DNA of 64,000 nucleotides from Thalassomonas actiniarum. Lineage in GTDB: Bacteria > Pseudomonadota > Gammaproteobacteria > Enterobacterales > Alteromonadaceae. Below are positions 16,375-25,489 of the stretch, one piece after another. The position numbers and the translations under genes are program-made. The notes under the pieces are model-generated. The model was not told the origin of the DNA and did not search any database. It saw only the letters and a program-made list of their open reading frames with translations. The first letter of the stretch is position 1; the number at the start of each line of letters is the position of its first letter. Where the stretch lies: NCBI RefSeq assembly GCF_000948975.2, contig NZ_CP059735.1, positions 620,001 to 684,000 on the forward strand, read 5' to 3'.

Positions 16375-18315
16375 TTAGTGATCCGGCTCGTCGCTGAGCT
16401 TACACACAGGGTTGGCGCAATGGGGGCCGGAATATTTCCACAGCGGTCCCCAGTAAGCGGTGAGCAATTCGCCCACGGCGTCTTCGCCTTCTACCAGGTA
16501 ATTGAACTCTGACAGGAAACCGGGGTACAGGTTATCCGAGCCGACAATATAGGCTTCGTCGTCGATCACCATGATTTTCGCATGGTTGCCCGGCGCGGAA
16601 TCCACCTTAGGGTAAACCGAGCCGCTGGCGTTTACTACTGCCCAGGCGGCGCTGCCGATCACGCCTTTTTTCGGTGCTTTTTCGCTAAGCGGCGGCTGTT
16701 TCAGGGTGGCGGTTTTCCCTTCTTCGCTTAGCCCCGGCCATTTATAGGTGGTGCCTTCGGTGGTTTTTTCCTTGGGCACCTTGTCGGTAAAGTAGAGCGG
16801 GGCGATATGCAGTCTTTTTAAGGCATTGGCACGCTTGCTGTCGGAGTCGTCCAGCTCTTTATCGGTATCGGCATCATGGCTCATATAGTATTTGATCAAC
16901 TCGAAGGTGCGGCAGGCGCCCGAGCCGAATGAGTATTGATCCCCCTCGGCGCCGGCGCCGGCATCAAGCGGTGAAACCACGACCTGAACCTTGAGCGCCG
17001 GATTGGCAAGCAGGGCATCCATCAGCCAGTGACACACCACGTGATCCGACCAATTCTTTTTCCAGGCGCTTACCAGATCCATCTGCGACATGCGGATGAT
17101 ACGTTTCGCTCCCATGATCAGCTGCTTTTTCATGACCTCGGATGCCTGCTGGTATTGGGTTTTCTTGTCAGGACCGGTCCAGTATTTGCCTACCGAGAGC
17201 ATGCGGGTGGCCAGTTTATAGTCGTCAAACTTGTCGTAGCCGTCGTATACGATGCGTTCCTGGAATACTTCCAGTTTCAGATCTTCCAGCGTTTGCAGAT
17301 CCTGGGCGCGAATTTCTTCTGCCTGGTCGAGATCTTCCTGTACCTCCAACTCTTGGCTTTGCTCAAGCTCTTTGCTGACTTTAAGCACGGAAACCACTGA
17401 GGGTTCCTCATCCGGCTCTCCTTCTTTTTTCAGGCCGGTGGCATGCAGTTTTACCAGGGTTTGCTGGCGATCTTTCATGTAGGCTGCCCCGGGATCCGCC
17501 GCTAAAGGATCTAAAGGCTTGCGGGTCTCGGCGTGGTCATCATCGCCGTTTTTCCATACCAGTTCGCCGATGTCCATGTATTCCTTGGTGAGCAGGTCGG
17601 TTTTACATTCCCACATCTTGTTCAGGTATTGCTGCGAGCCGTGGGCGGCGTCGCCGTGTACCACCACCGAAGCATCATGCACCGGCGGATAACTTCTGAA
17701 CAGGTCCATATTGAGGTTATGGCCCCCCACCAGGGCTTCGGTGCCGTCTGAGGCGATGATTTTCGAGTGGTTCCAGGTCATCTTAGTGGTGTCTTCCGGC
17801 GGTTTGACAAACAGCGACTGCAGTTTGGCCAGTATGCCGGAGGAAATACCTTTTTCCAGGCGGTAGAACCTGCCGATCCAGAACTCAGGCAATACCTCCC
17901 AGTGCTCTGCCCGTGCCCTGAACAAGCGGATCAGCGCCCCCTGGAAGTCGGTATAGTTTGGCGGCGGGGTCATGGGATAAAGCGGCGTCTGGCCGAATAA
18001 AAAGCGGAATTGGGTCGGTTTGATCCTGCCCATTTTGGCGCTCAAACAGGTGTCTATGGCGCCGAGGATCGCCCGGGTCCAGTCGGGATCCGGACTGTTC
18101 AGGGAGGAGACATCGCAGCGGTAATAGGTTTTTTGTATGATCTCGACGATGGCCCGTTCAAATTCTGCCTGGCGTGCCCGGGCCTGCGGCATGATCTCAT
18201 TATTAAAAGGCATGCCCCACACATGCGGCGTATCTAACATTCTGACATAGCTGGGGCCGCTGCAATGATTGAAGTAGCCTCTGACGGCTTCCTGTACAAT
18301 ATCTATTTTACTCAT
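16375..18315 (-). CDS. Phospholipase D-like protein with two HKD motifs
   Basis: This 646-aa protein has two PLD catalytic motifs, HSKIIASD with GGHNLNMD near residue 182 and HAKIMVID with GSDNLYP near residue 577, matching HxKx4D. A highly charged coiled-coil-like insert (ELEQSQELEVQEDLDQAEE, about residues 315-360) separates the halves. There is no signal peptide. It should act on phospholipids. The size, the lack of a signal and the partner lipase resemble type VI secretion phospholipase effectors, but no secretion gene or immunity gene is visible here. The stop codon coincides with the target duplication of the adjoining MITE, so the native C terminus may have been altered. AGGAAAAG supports the start. 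Confidence 0.82.
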   Translation of the reverse strand: MSKIDIVQEAVRGYFNHCSGPSYVRMLDTPHVWGMPFNNEIMPQARARQAEFERAIVEIIQKTYYRCDVSSLNSPDPDWTRAILGAIDTCLSAKMGRIKPTQFRFLFGQTPLYPMTPPPNYTDFQGALIRLFRARAEHWEVLPEFWIGRFYRLEKGISSGILAKLQSLFVKPPEDTTKMTWNHSKIIASDGTEALVGGHNLNMDLFRSYPPVHDASVVVHGDAAHGSQQYLNKMWECKTDLLTKEYMDIGELVWKNGDDDHAETRKPLDPLAADPGAAYMKDRQQTLVKLHATGLKKEGEPDEEPSVVSVLKVSKELEQSQELEVQEDLDQAEEIRAQDLQTLEDLKLEVFQERIVYDGYDKFDDYKLATRMLSVGKYWTGPDKKTQYQQASEVMKKQLIMGAKRIIRMSQMDLVSAWKKNWSDHVVCHWLMDALLANPALKVQVVVSPLDAGAGAEGDQYSFGSGACRTFELIKYYMSHDADTDKELDDSDSKRANALKRLHIAPLYFTDKVPKEKTTEGTTYKWPGLSEEGKTATLKQPPLSEKAPKKGVIGSAAWAVVNASGSVYPKVDSAPGNHAKIMVIDDEAYIVGSDNLYPGFLSEFNYLVEGEDAVGELLTAYWGPLWKYSGPHCANPVCKLSDEPDH

Positions 18316-18348
18316 CTTGTTCTTTTCCTCGCATTTGCTGCAGTTGAT

Positions 18349-19569
18349 TTATAAGAATTTCCAGTTGACCCAGCCGGCATTTTTACGCTCGACCGTCACC
18401 GGGAAAGCCAGTTTGTATGGCGGATCGCCGGCGACGTCATCCAGGTAATAGGTATCCCAGGGTTTTCTGCCGCTGATGGAGGAAACCTGACGCACGTAGG
18501 GGCGCGACGGTAACCGGCTGGTGCGGGTTTCGCCGCAGCCCATGGCATCGAATGTTGCGTGGTCGGTATGGATCTTTCTTCTAAGTTCGAGAATGCTTTC
18601 TTCAACGGCACTGGCGGTTTCGAAGGTAGTGCCCCACTTGGTCAGGTAACCCCTGGCCATTTTGTAAATCAGCTCGGGTACTGGCGCGGCAAGGTCGCTG
18701 GCTTTGCCAGGGTCGTAAAGGCCGTCTGAGGTGGTATTGCCTGCGACTGTGCCGTGTCTGCCACGACAGGCGTAGAGTTCGTATCCCGTGGGCTGGGCCC
18801 GTTCACCCCGGGCGAGGGGATCGGCAAGCTGGTAGTGTTTGGCCAGGTTCTTCCAGTGTTTGCCCAGTTTGGTTATTTCATCCTGCTCTGTCATCTTGGC
18901 GTTCGGACGCGGTACTAAGGCGGAAAAGCCAACGTCCAGGTGATCCCAGGCATAGACGCCGACATAATTGGCGACATTCGGCGCCAACTGGGTTTGTATG
19001 CTGTACCATTCGCCGGTACCGGGTACGGGATCAATGGCAAAAATATTTACCGGGATTTTCTTTTTGCTGTAGGCATAGAGAAACCAGGCGGCCATAATGG
19101 CCTGTACGGCGCCCCGGCTGTGGCCGACAAAGTTGATTTGGGTTGCACCGCTTTTCTCCGCCAGGTTGGCGCCATGTAAGGCCAGGGCGGCAGAGGCCCA
19201 ACCGGTAAGCTGTGAAGGAACCGATCTCTGATTACCTTTGGAGTAACTTTTAATGTAGTTGAGCAGCTCTTTCGGTGCTTCCAGCGGTTCGATCAACAGG
19301 GGATCGCTTTCTTCCATTTGCTGGTTCCAGTCGTTCTCACCAACCCCGCGAACAGTGGCGCTTGGGTCGGTATCGGCAAGCGCGCCGGAAATTTCCATAT
19401 GCAGACGTACCGGGATATAGCCGGTACTGTTTCGGTATATTCGTTTGTCACTTTTAAGACGGGTTTCGTTCAGCCAAAGCTGCCAATCTCTGCGCGCCCA
19501 GTTTCGTGTTAGTTCTCCCTCGTCTCGCGAGCAGCCGGTGCCGGCAAAGCAAACGGTATAGGTTGTCAT
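18349..19569 (-). CDS. Alpha/beta-hydrolase lipase-like protein
   Basis: This 406-aa protein begins TYTVCFAGTGCSRDEGE and carries the nucleophile motif GHSRGAVQA with S151. A candidate acid lies in FAIDPVPGTGEW and a candidate histidine in CRGRHGTVAG. There is no signal peptide. The start resembles DUF2235/DUF5621-type hydrolases, some of which are secreted phospholipase effectors. It is upstream of the PLD-like gene with 33 bases between, so the two are probably co-expressed. The family call is moderately sure; the effector role is inference. Confidence 0.7.
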   Translation of the reverse strand: MTTYTVCFAGTGCSRDEGELTRNWARRDWQLWLNETRLKSDKRIYRNSTGYIPVRLHMEISGALADTDPSATVRGVGENDWNQQMEESDPLLIEPLEAPKELLNYIKSYSKGNQRSVPSQLTGWASAALALHGANLAEKSGATQINFVGHSRGAVQAIMAAWFLYAYSKKKIPVNIFAIDPVPGTGEWYSIQTQLAPNVANYVGVYAWDHLDVGFSALVPRPNAKMTEQDEITKLGKHWKNLAKHYQLADPLARGERAQPTGYELYACRGRHGTVAGNTTSDGLYDPGKASDLAAPVPELIYKMARGYLTKWGTTFETASAVEESILELRRKIHTDHATFDAMGCGETRTSRLPSRPYVRQVSSISGRKPWDTYYLDDVAGDPPYKLAFPVTVERKNAGWVNWKFL

Positions 19570-19956
19570 ATTGATTAATCCTCGGTTGGTATTGTGATCC
19601 CTGGAGCATGTAGCGCGAAATAGAATTCTTTACGGCGCGCTTCTTTTTTTGATTTTTCAAGAGTGCTAGATTAGGGAAGTGACCTTGTTAAAACCCAAGG
19701 GAAACAAGGAAGTATTCGGGGAGTGTTACGGCTTTAGGGGAAATATCCGAAAAGCTTTAAATCATGAGAGAAATAGGCACACGCGGCTGGTATTCAATGT
19801 TTCTTTTACAAGCGACAGCATAGTGAACAGGCTGGCTTGATTTAACGAAAGAAGGTTTTTCCTGGCAAGCATGCGGCGGATTAGCCTAAAGTCTAATAGC
19901 CATTTATCCCGGTGGCGCTACACTGGGGTTAGCAACATAATAAGAGGAACAGGGTG
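19570..19956. other. Divergent promoter region between lipase and acyl-CoA synthetase
   Basis: No gene is visible in these 387 bases. The right part holds the TTAGCCTAAAGTCTAA box (19881-19896) and the ribosome site AGAGGA (19943-19948) of the downstream gene. The left part presumably carries the promoter of the lipase/PLD pair, but no clear elements were recognised. Confidence 0.4.
19881..19896. promoter_or_regulatory. Candidate CrbR box 1
   Basis: TTAGCCTAAAGTCTAA agrees in 13 of 16 positions with the perfect dyad upstream of acs (34458-34473). It is centred about 68 bases before the ATG of the PrpE-like gene, a plausible activator position. Binding by the CrbR-type regulator encoded nearby is inferred. 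Confidence 0.5.
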
Positions 19957-21843
19957 ATGGGTTATCATAAGGAATATCAGGCTTCAATTGACGATCCTGC
20001 GGCATTTTGGCAAGAGAAATCATCGTTGGTTCAATGGCATAAGCCGCCGGGGCAGGCTTTGTCCCGGGATGAAGACGGACATTATCTTTGGTATGCCGAC
20101 GGCGAGTTAAACTCTTGTTATCTGGCGCTTGATTATCATGTGGAAAACGGCCGCGGCGAGCAAACCGCCCTGATATACGACTCACCGGTTACCGGTGTCA
20201 GCCGGCAATACAGCTACCGAGAACTCACCGACAAGGTGGCCCGTTTTGCCGGGGCGCTGCAATCCTTGGGGGTATGCCGGGGAGAGCGGGTGATCATCTA
20301 CATGCCGATGATCCCCGAGGCGGCAATTGCCATGCTGGCCTGTGCCCGGCTTGGCGCGATACATTCCGTGGTCTTTGGCGGTTTTGCCGCCCATGAGCTG
20401 GCGTTGAGGATAGATGACGCACAGCCCAAGGTGATCTTAAGTGCCTCATGCGGCATCGAAATTGAGAAACTCATTCCTTACAAAACCTTGCTCGACGATG
20501 CCATCACCCAGGCGGAGCATAAGGTAGATGCCTGCGTGGTTTTCCAGCGGGAAAAACTTAAAGCCGAGTTGATCCCCGGCAGGGATCATGACTGGCAGTT
20601 TCTCGAAAGCCAGAGCGAGCCTGTGGCTCCGGTGCCGGTTGCTGCCACAGATCCGCTATATATCTTATATACCTCGGGCACTACCGGCAGTCCTAAGGGG
20701 GTGGTCAGGGACAACGGCGGCCATGCGGTGGCGATGCGCTATAGCATGGCAACCGTATACGGCATGAAGCCGGGGGACGTGTTCTGGGCGGCTTCCGATG
20801 TCGGCTGGGTGGTGGGACATTCCTATATCGTTTACGGGCCGCTGATGGCGGGCTGTACCAGTATTTTATATGAAGGCAAGCCGGTGAGAACCCCGGATGC
20901 CGGTGCTTTCTGGCGGGTGTGCGAGCAATACCAGGTGAATGCCATTTTCAGCGCGCCGACCGCTTTTCGCGCTATCTGTAAAGAAGATCCCGGTGCTGCT
21001 TTGCTAGAAAAGTATGATTTATCATCGTTAAAACGTATCTTTTTGGCGGGGGAGCGTTTGGATCCCGCCACCTACCATTGGTTGAAACAACATACCGGCT
21101 TACCTGTTATTGATCACTGGTGGCAAACGGAAACCGGCTGGGCCATTGCCGGTAATCCCGTGGGGATCGAGCTTTTGCCTACCAAGGCGGGTTCGGCTAC
21201 CTGCCCGATCCCGGGTTTTAATGTCCAGATCCTGGATAATAAGGGTAAAGGCTTAGGGGCTGATGAGCAGGGCAGTGTCGCGATCAAATTACCCTTGCCC
21301 CCCGGTTGTTTGCAGGGGATCTGGAAAAACCCCGAACGTTTTAAAGCGGGTTATCTGGCGACCTATGACGGTTATTATCTATCCGGTGACGGCGGCTATC
21401 TGGATGATGACGGATATCTTTATATTATGGGACGTACCGACGATGTCATTAATGTTGCCGGTCACAGGCTGTCTACCGGGGAAATGGAAGAAATTGTTTC
21501 TGCCCATCCGGATGTTGCCGAATGTGCCGTGGTAGGAGTGAGTGATGACTTGAAAGGCCAGGTGCCGATGGCGCTGATTGTACTGAAAAATGGCGTAAAA
21601 ACGCCCGAAGGGCAAATATTCGAACAAATTCGCCTCGAGGTACGGCAGCAAATCGGCGCGCTTGCCTGTTTGAAGAAAATCCACCGGGTGGAGCGACTGC
21701 CTAAAACCCGCTCCGGCAAAATATTGCGCCGTTTGATACGGCAAATGGCCGACGGTGAAGACTATCAAACCCCGTCCACCATAGATGATGTTGAAGTTAT
21801 TACTGAAATTTCCAATGTACTGAAATTGGTGGCGTCATTTTAA
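19957..21843 (+). CDS. prpE: Propionyl-CoA synthetase-like acyl-CoA ligase
   Basis: This 628-aa ANL-superfamily enzyme activates a short carboxylate, probably propionate, through an acyl-adenylate to acyl-CoA. Visible motifs are YILYTSGTTGSPKGVV (AMP binding), DHWWQTETGW (A5), YYLSGDGGYLDDDGY and the C-terminal PKTRSGKILRR whose lysine is the usual acetylation site. The sequence is closer to PrpE than to the Acs encoded at 34568; the PrpE/Acs distinction is by overall similarity from memory. AGAGGA eight bases before the ATG at 19957 supports that start over a GTG three bases earlier. The CrbR-like box upstream and the crbR gene 98 bases downstream place it in the acetate/propionate regulon. 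Confidence 0.85.
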   Translation: MGYHKEYQASIDDPAAFWQEKSSLVQWHKPPGQALSRDEDGHYLWYADGELNSCYLALDYHVENGRGEQTALIYDSPVTGVSRQYSYRELTDKVARFAGALQSLGVCRGERVIIYMPMIPEAAIAMLACARLGAIHSVVFGGFAAHELALRIDDAQPKVILSASCGIEIEKLIPYKTLLDDAITQAEHKVDACVVFQREKLKAELIPGRDHDWQFLESQSEPVAPVPVAATDPLYILYTSGTTGSPKGVVRDNGGHAVAMRYSMATVYGMKPGDVFWAASDVGWVVGHSYIVYGPLMAGCTSILYEGKPVRTPDAGAFWRVCEQYQVNAIFSAPTAFRAICKEDPGAALLEKYDLSSLKRIFLAGERLDPATYHWLKQHTGLPVIDHWWQTETGWAIAGNPVGIELLPTKAGSATCPIPGFNVQILDNKGKGLGADEQGSVAIKLPLPPGCLQGIWKNPERFKAGYLATYDGYYLSGDGGYLDDDGYLYIMGRTDDVINVAGHRLSTGEMEEIVSAHPDVAECAVVGVSDDLKGQVPMALIVLKNGVKTPEGQIFEQIRLEVRQQIGALACLKKIHRVERLPKTRSGKILRRLIRQMADGEDYQTPSTIDDVEVITEISNVLKLVASF

Positions 21844-21941
21844 TATGAAAACATGCCCGCTCAGGCAGGGATGCTGCTGGCATAAAGCACAGGAAAGGAG
21901 TATGTTAACTGCTATAAAAATACCACACAGGGAGGCAGGTT

Positions 21942-22589
21942 ATGTTTCAGCCGGATAAAATTATTGTCGCCGATGACCACCCGTTATTCAGGCAGGCACT
22001 GCTGGAAACGTTAAAAACAAGGATGCCTTCGTCTGCCTGGTACCAGGCAGAAACCGTGGAGCAGTTAAACGAAGCGCTGCTGGCACAACAAGATGCCGAT
22101 CTTTTGCTGCTGGATTTAAATATTCCCGGCGCCCACGGCTTTAATACCCTGATTTATGCCCGCAATCATTATCCGCAAATTCCCGTGGTAGTGGTTTCCG
22201 CCTATGAAGACAACGAGACCATCGCCAGGGCGATGGAGTTCGGCGCGTCCGGTTTTGTGCCTAAATCCACCCCGGTGGAAGATATTTTCCTGGCAATTCA
22301 AACCGTGCTTTCCGGGGAGTTGTGGACGCCGCAAGGCTTTAAAAGCCCGGCTGCGGAGCACTGTGATATTGCGGTACGGGTGGCAAGCCTGACCCAGCAG
22401 CAACATAAGATTTTAATGATGTTTGCCCGGGGCCTGCAAAATAAACAAATCGCCTATGATCTCGATGTCACCGAAGCCACCATTAAAGCCCACGCCACCG
22501 CTATTTTTAAAAAGCTCAATGTCAGAAACCGCACCCAGGCGGTGATAGCCATCGGTCAGCTGGACCTGGCAGAGCAAAACCTGTCATAA
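21942..22589 (+). CDS. crbR: LuxR/NarL-type response regulator CrbR
   Basis: This 215-aa regulator has an N-terminal receiver (IIVADDHPLFRQALLETL, phospho-acceptor D58 in LLLLDLNIPG, K in FVPKSTP) and a C-terminal GerE helix-turn-helix (MMFARGLQNKQIAYDLDVTEATIKAH). In vibrios and pseudomonads the homologous CrbR/ErdR activates acs when its kinase CrbS is active. The crbS gene lies 2.9 kb downstream on the other strand and the acs genes flank the region, which supports the call. GGGAGG precedes the ATG. Another histidine kinase (23166) is closer, so cross-talk is possible. Confidence 0.85.
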   Translation: MFQPDKIIVADDHPLFRQALLETLKTRMPSSAWYQAETVEQLNEALLAQQDADLLLLDLNIPGAHGFNTLIYARNHYPQIPVVVVSAYEDNETIARAMEFGASGFVPKSTPVEDIFLAIQTVLSGELWTPQGFKSPAAEHCDIAVRVASLTQQQHKILMMFARGLQNKQIAYDLDVTEATIKAHATAIFKKLNVRNRTQAVIAIGQLDLAEQNLS

Positions 22590-22818
22590 CAGGAAACAGT
22601 CAAACTCTTGGTTTTTTGTTACGGCTAATGCCAATGTCCTGGAGTTGCTGCATGCTTTGACAATTAAACAGCTTCATACGCTTTTTTGGTAAAGGTTAAC
22701 CAGTTTATTCAAGTTTTTTATCCGGCGGTTAATTATTCTGTGCATATAGTCATGAAGCAGCGATGCCCATGACTACAGCATCTAAAAATTTTTGCCCCGT
22801 TTACTAAGGTGAAGCACC

Positions 22819-23004
22819 ATGAAGCAGCAAGTTAACACCGCCATTTTAGTCATTGTCGCGCTAATCATAGTATCGGCAACTTTATTGCACGGAAGTCTTG
22901 CGGACATATCCATCTTTCACGGCTTGATTTTACATCCTGTGTTTTTGTTAGCCGGACTTTCATTATTTGCATGTGCTAAAGAGCAAAGAAAAACTCGTCA
23001 ATAA
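22819..23004 (+). CDS. Small membrane protein
   Basis: The 61-aa product has two hydrophobic segments (about residues 7-24 and 34-51) and a basic C-terminal tail (KEQRKTRQ), predicting a small inner-membrane hairpin. AAGGTG precedes the ATG at normal distance. No family is recognised. It lies between crbR and a histidine kinase on the same strand with sizeable gaps on both sides. Confidence 0.55.
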   Translation: MKQQVNTAILVIVALIIVSATLLHGSLADISIFHGLILHPVFLLAGLSLFACAKEQRKTRQ

Positions 23005-23165
23005 AAGGGAAAGGGGCTTGTACAGATGACGGCGTCCGGCTTTCTTTAACGTTATTTATTATGCTTGTTATTTAGATCTTGCATGGAGCGTGTTAAAATT
23101 ATCTGGTTGGACCAGAGGCCTGGGGAATTAAGAATCTTCCTCAGGTAAAATAGGGATATATTAAA

Positions 23166-25358
23166 ATGAAATTAAGTTGTCGGGTAATAGCCGTGCTATT
23201 ACTCAGTCTTCACAACTGCGCGCTTGCCATGACTGTTGAGCAGGCAAGCGCAAAAGTCGAGCAGGCAGAAAAGATCAGAAATGATCAGCCGCAACAGGCG
23301 ATTGAGCTCTTTACTGCTGTTGCCGATGACCCTGAAATGCTCACCCGGCCGGACATTTTGTTTCCGGCGTTAAACTCTTTGGTTTTTGTGCTGATTGGCC
23401 AGGCAAAGTTTGAGCAGGCCAAGGTGATGGCGCAAAAGCTGTTTGATCAGTCTCTTAAACAAAACGATGATTACTACCCGGCAATGTCACAATTGCTGCT
23501 CGGCTATGTTGAAGAGAACCGTAGCAATTATCAGCTGGCTGAATCGCACCATAAGTTCGCGCTGGAATTAGCATTAAAAGCCGATGATCCTGTACTGATT
23601 GCGCAGGCTTATGACCGCATCAGTTCTACTTTGCGTTTTCAGGATAAATACCTCGAAGCCCTGGAGATGGTGCAAAAATCTGTCGTGATTTTGCGTGAGC
23701 AGAATGATGATAAGGTTTTGGCGACGACCTTACAAACTCTGGGAATTATTCAGGGGATTATCGGTGATTACACCACGGCGCTCGCCACTCATACCGAAGC
23801 CCTGGAGCTGCGCACGGCTTTACAGGATAAGTCCGGTATCAGCGATTCTTTGTACGAAATTGGCGGCATTTACCGGAAAATGAAAAACTTCTCGCTCGCC
23901 CTTAAACACGGCAAAATGTCGTACGAATTAGACAAAAAATTCGGACGTAAACTCGATATTGCCAACAGTGCCAACCGGGTAGCAACCATGGCGCTGAAAA
24001 CGAAAGATTTGGCCCTGGCAAAAGCCTTTAGCCAGGAGGTATTGGAGCGATATACGGAGTTGGACTCCCAATCGGGGATCTCAGGTGCTTATGATTTACT
24101 AGGGCTTATTGCTCTTGAGTCCGGGGATCTTGAGCAGGCAAAAATCCATATCGATAAGGCTATGGCTATTGCAGCCGAGCATAATTTGGCAAGTACCCTG
24201 ATTTCAGCACAAATCAGTCGCATTAAAGTCGCGCAGTTGGAAAAGGATTTTGCCACCGCCCAGGTTCTGGGGGAGCAGGCACTGGCCAGTGCCGCTGAAA
24301 TTAAGGAAAAAGAAGACGAAATTATCCTGCAGCAGTTGTTGGCAGACACTTACTACGGCCAGGAGGATTACCAAAAAGCGTTTGAAGCGCAGCGGCAATA
24401 TAAAAAGCTGGATGATGAAGTCGGCACCAGAAATCTGGCCCAAACAGTGGCGGCATTACAGAGTAAGGCTGAATTTATGCGCAGGCAGCAAGAGATAGAA
24501 AATCTCAATCATGAAAAAGCGCTGCAGGCAGCCGAGCTGCAGCAAAAGAAGCTGGAACGTAATGCCTGGATTTTCGGCTTAAGCTTTTTAACCCTGCTGG
24601 TGGCCAGTATCAGCTATCGCCAATATAAAAAACGTAAAATGGCGGCGGAACGCGCGACGTTGTTGCAGGAAGTGGTGGACAGTAAAAACCGCTTGCTTGC
24701 CGATGTTTCCCACGAGTTGCGTACGCCGCTGACTGCCTTGAAGCTGCAGGTAGAAGCCCTGCAATTTAATTTGGTGCAGGATGTGGACGCCTCTTACGAT
24801 GCCATGAACCGTAAAGTTATGGATATCAACCGCCTGATCAGCGACATCTATCAGCTGGCGCAAGCGGACAGCGCCAGTTTACACCTGCACCCGGAAAGCA
24901 TTGAGTTGGATGAAACTCTGACGCAGTGGAATGAAGAATTCGAAGCGTTTGTAGAGGCCAAAGGTTTTGACTGGCAATCGAAAATCAAGCTGGTTGATGA
25001 TGTCTCTGTACAATGGGATCAGGATAGGATCAAGCAAGTGCTGACCAATTTATTGTCCAACAGTACTTTCTATACCGATGCGCCCGGTAAAATTGCGTTA
25101 AGTGTGGAGCAGACCGCCCAACATATTGATATCTGTATTGAAGATTCGGCGCCTGGGGTAGCAGATGCTGACTTGCAGAAAATATTTGAACGCCTGTACC
25201 GGGTTGAAGACTCCCGCAACCGTCAAACCGGCGGTTCCGGATTGGGGCTTTCTATCTGTAAAAGCTTGATCACCGCACATCACGGTAAAGTACGCGCCGG
25301 GCACAGTGAGTTGGGGGGCTTGAAGGTGGAAATCCGCTTGCCCTTAGCGGCAGCCTGA
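23166..25358 (+). CDS. TPR-containing membrane sensor histidine kinase
   Basis: This 730-aa protein has a signal peptide (ends near ALAM, residue 22), a periplasmic region of tandem tetratricopeptide-like repeats to about residue 430, a coiled coil, one transmembrane helix (WIFGLSFLTLLVASISY, about 463-480), a HisKA domain with H516 in DVSHELRTPLTALK, and a HATPase domain (NLLSNSTFYTD, GGSGLGLSICKSL). It therefore senses something through periplasmic TPRs and phosphorylates an unknown regulator. No receiver gene is directly attached. The nearest, CrbR, normally pairs with CrbS, so this is an orphan kinase that might also feed CrbR (inference). Confidence 0.88.
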   Translation: MKLSCRVIAVLLLSLHNCALAMTVEQASAKVEQAEKIRNDQPQQAIELFTAVADDPEMLTRPDILFPALNSLVFVLIGQAKFEQAKVMAQKLFDQSLKQNDDYYPAMSQLLLGYVEENRSNYQLAESHHKFALELALKADDPVLIAQAYDRISSTLRFQDKYLEALEMVQKSVVILREQNDDKVLATTLQTLGIIQGIIGDYTTALATHTEALELRTALQDKSGISDSLYEIGGIYRKMKNFSLALKHGKMSYELDKKFGRKLDIANSANRVATMALKTKDLALAKAFSQEVLERYTELDSQSGISGAYDLLGLIALESGDLEQAKIHIDKAMAIAAEHNLASTLISAQISRIKVAQLEKDFATAQVLGEQALASAAEIKEKEDEIILQQLLADTYYGQEDYQKAFEAQRQYKKLDDEVGTRNLAQTVAALQSKAEFMRRQQEIENLNHEKALQAAELQQKKLERNAWIFGLSFLTLLVASISYRQYKKRKMAAERATLLQEVVDSKNRLLADVSHELRTPLTALKLQVEALQFNLVQDVDASYDAMNRKVMDINRLISDIYQLAQADSASLHLHPESIELDETLTQWNEEFEAFVEAKGFDWQSKIKLVDDVSVQWDQDRIKQVLTNLLSNSTFYTDAPGKIALSVEQTAQHIDICIEDSAPGVADADLQKIFERLYRVEDSRNRQTGGSGLGLSICKSLITAHHGKVRAGHSELGGLKVEIRLPLAAA

Positions 25359-25489
25359 GACTTAAAGGCAAGAAGCGCAAAAGCTATATAAAAGGAGAAA
25401 ATAAATTAACAGGCGCAGACCTTTCCGGGTTGTTGGCTAGGGTTGTGGTCATAATGAGGGCAAGAATAACCTCTGATTATTCTCTGCTC

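Noticed and set aside
25463-25483. AGAATAA-N7-TTATTCT hairpin between the TPR kinase and crbS
   Set aside because: The stem is short and AT-only and has no T tail; too weak to call a terminator.
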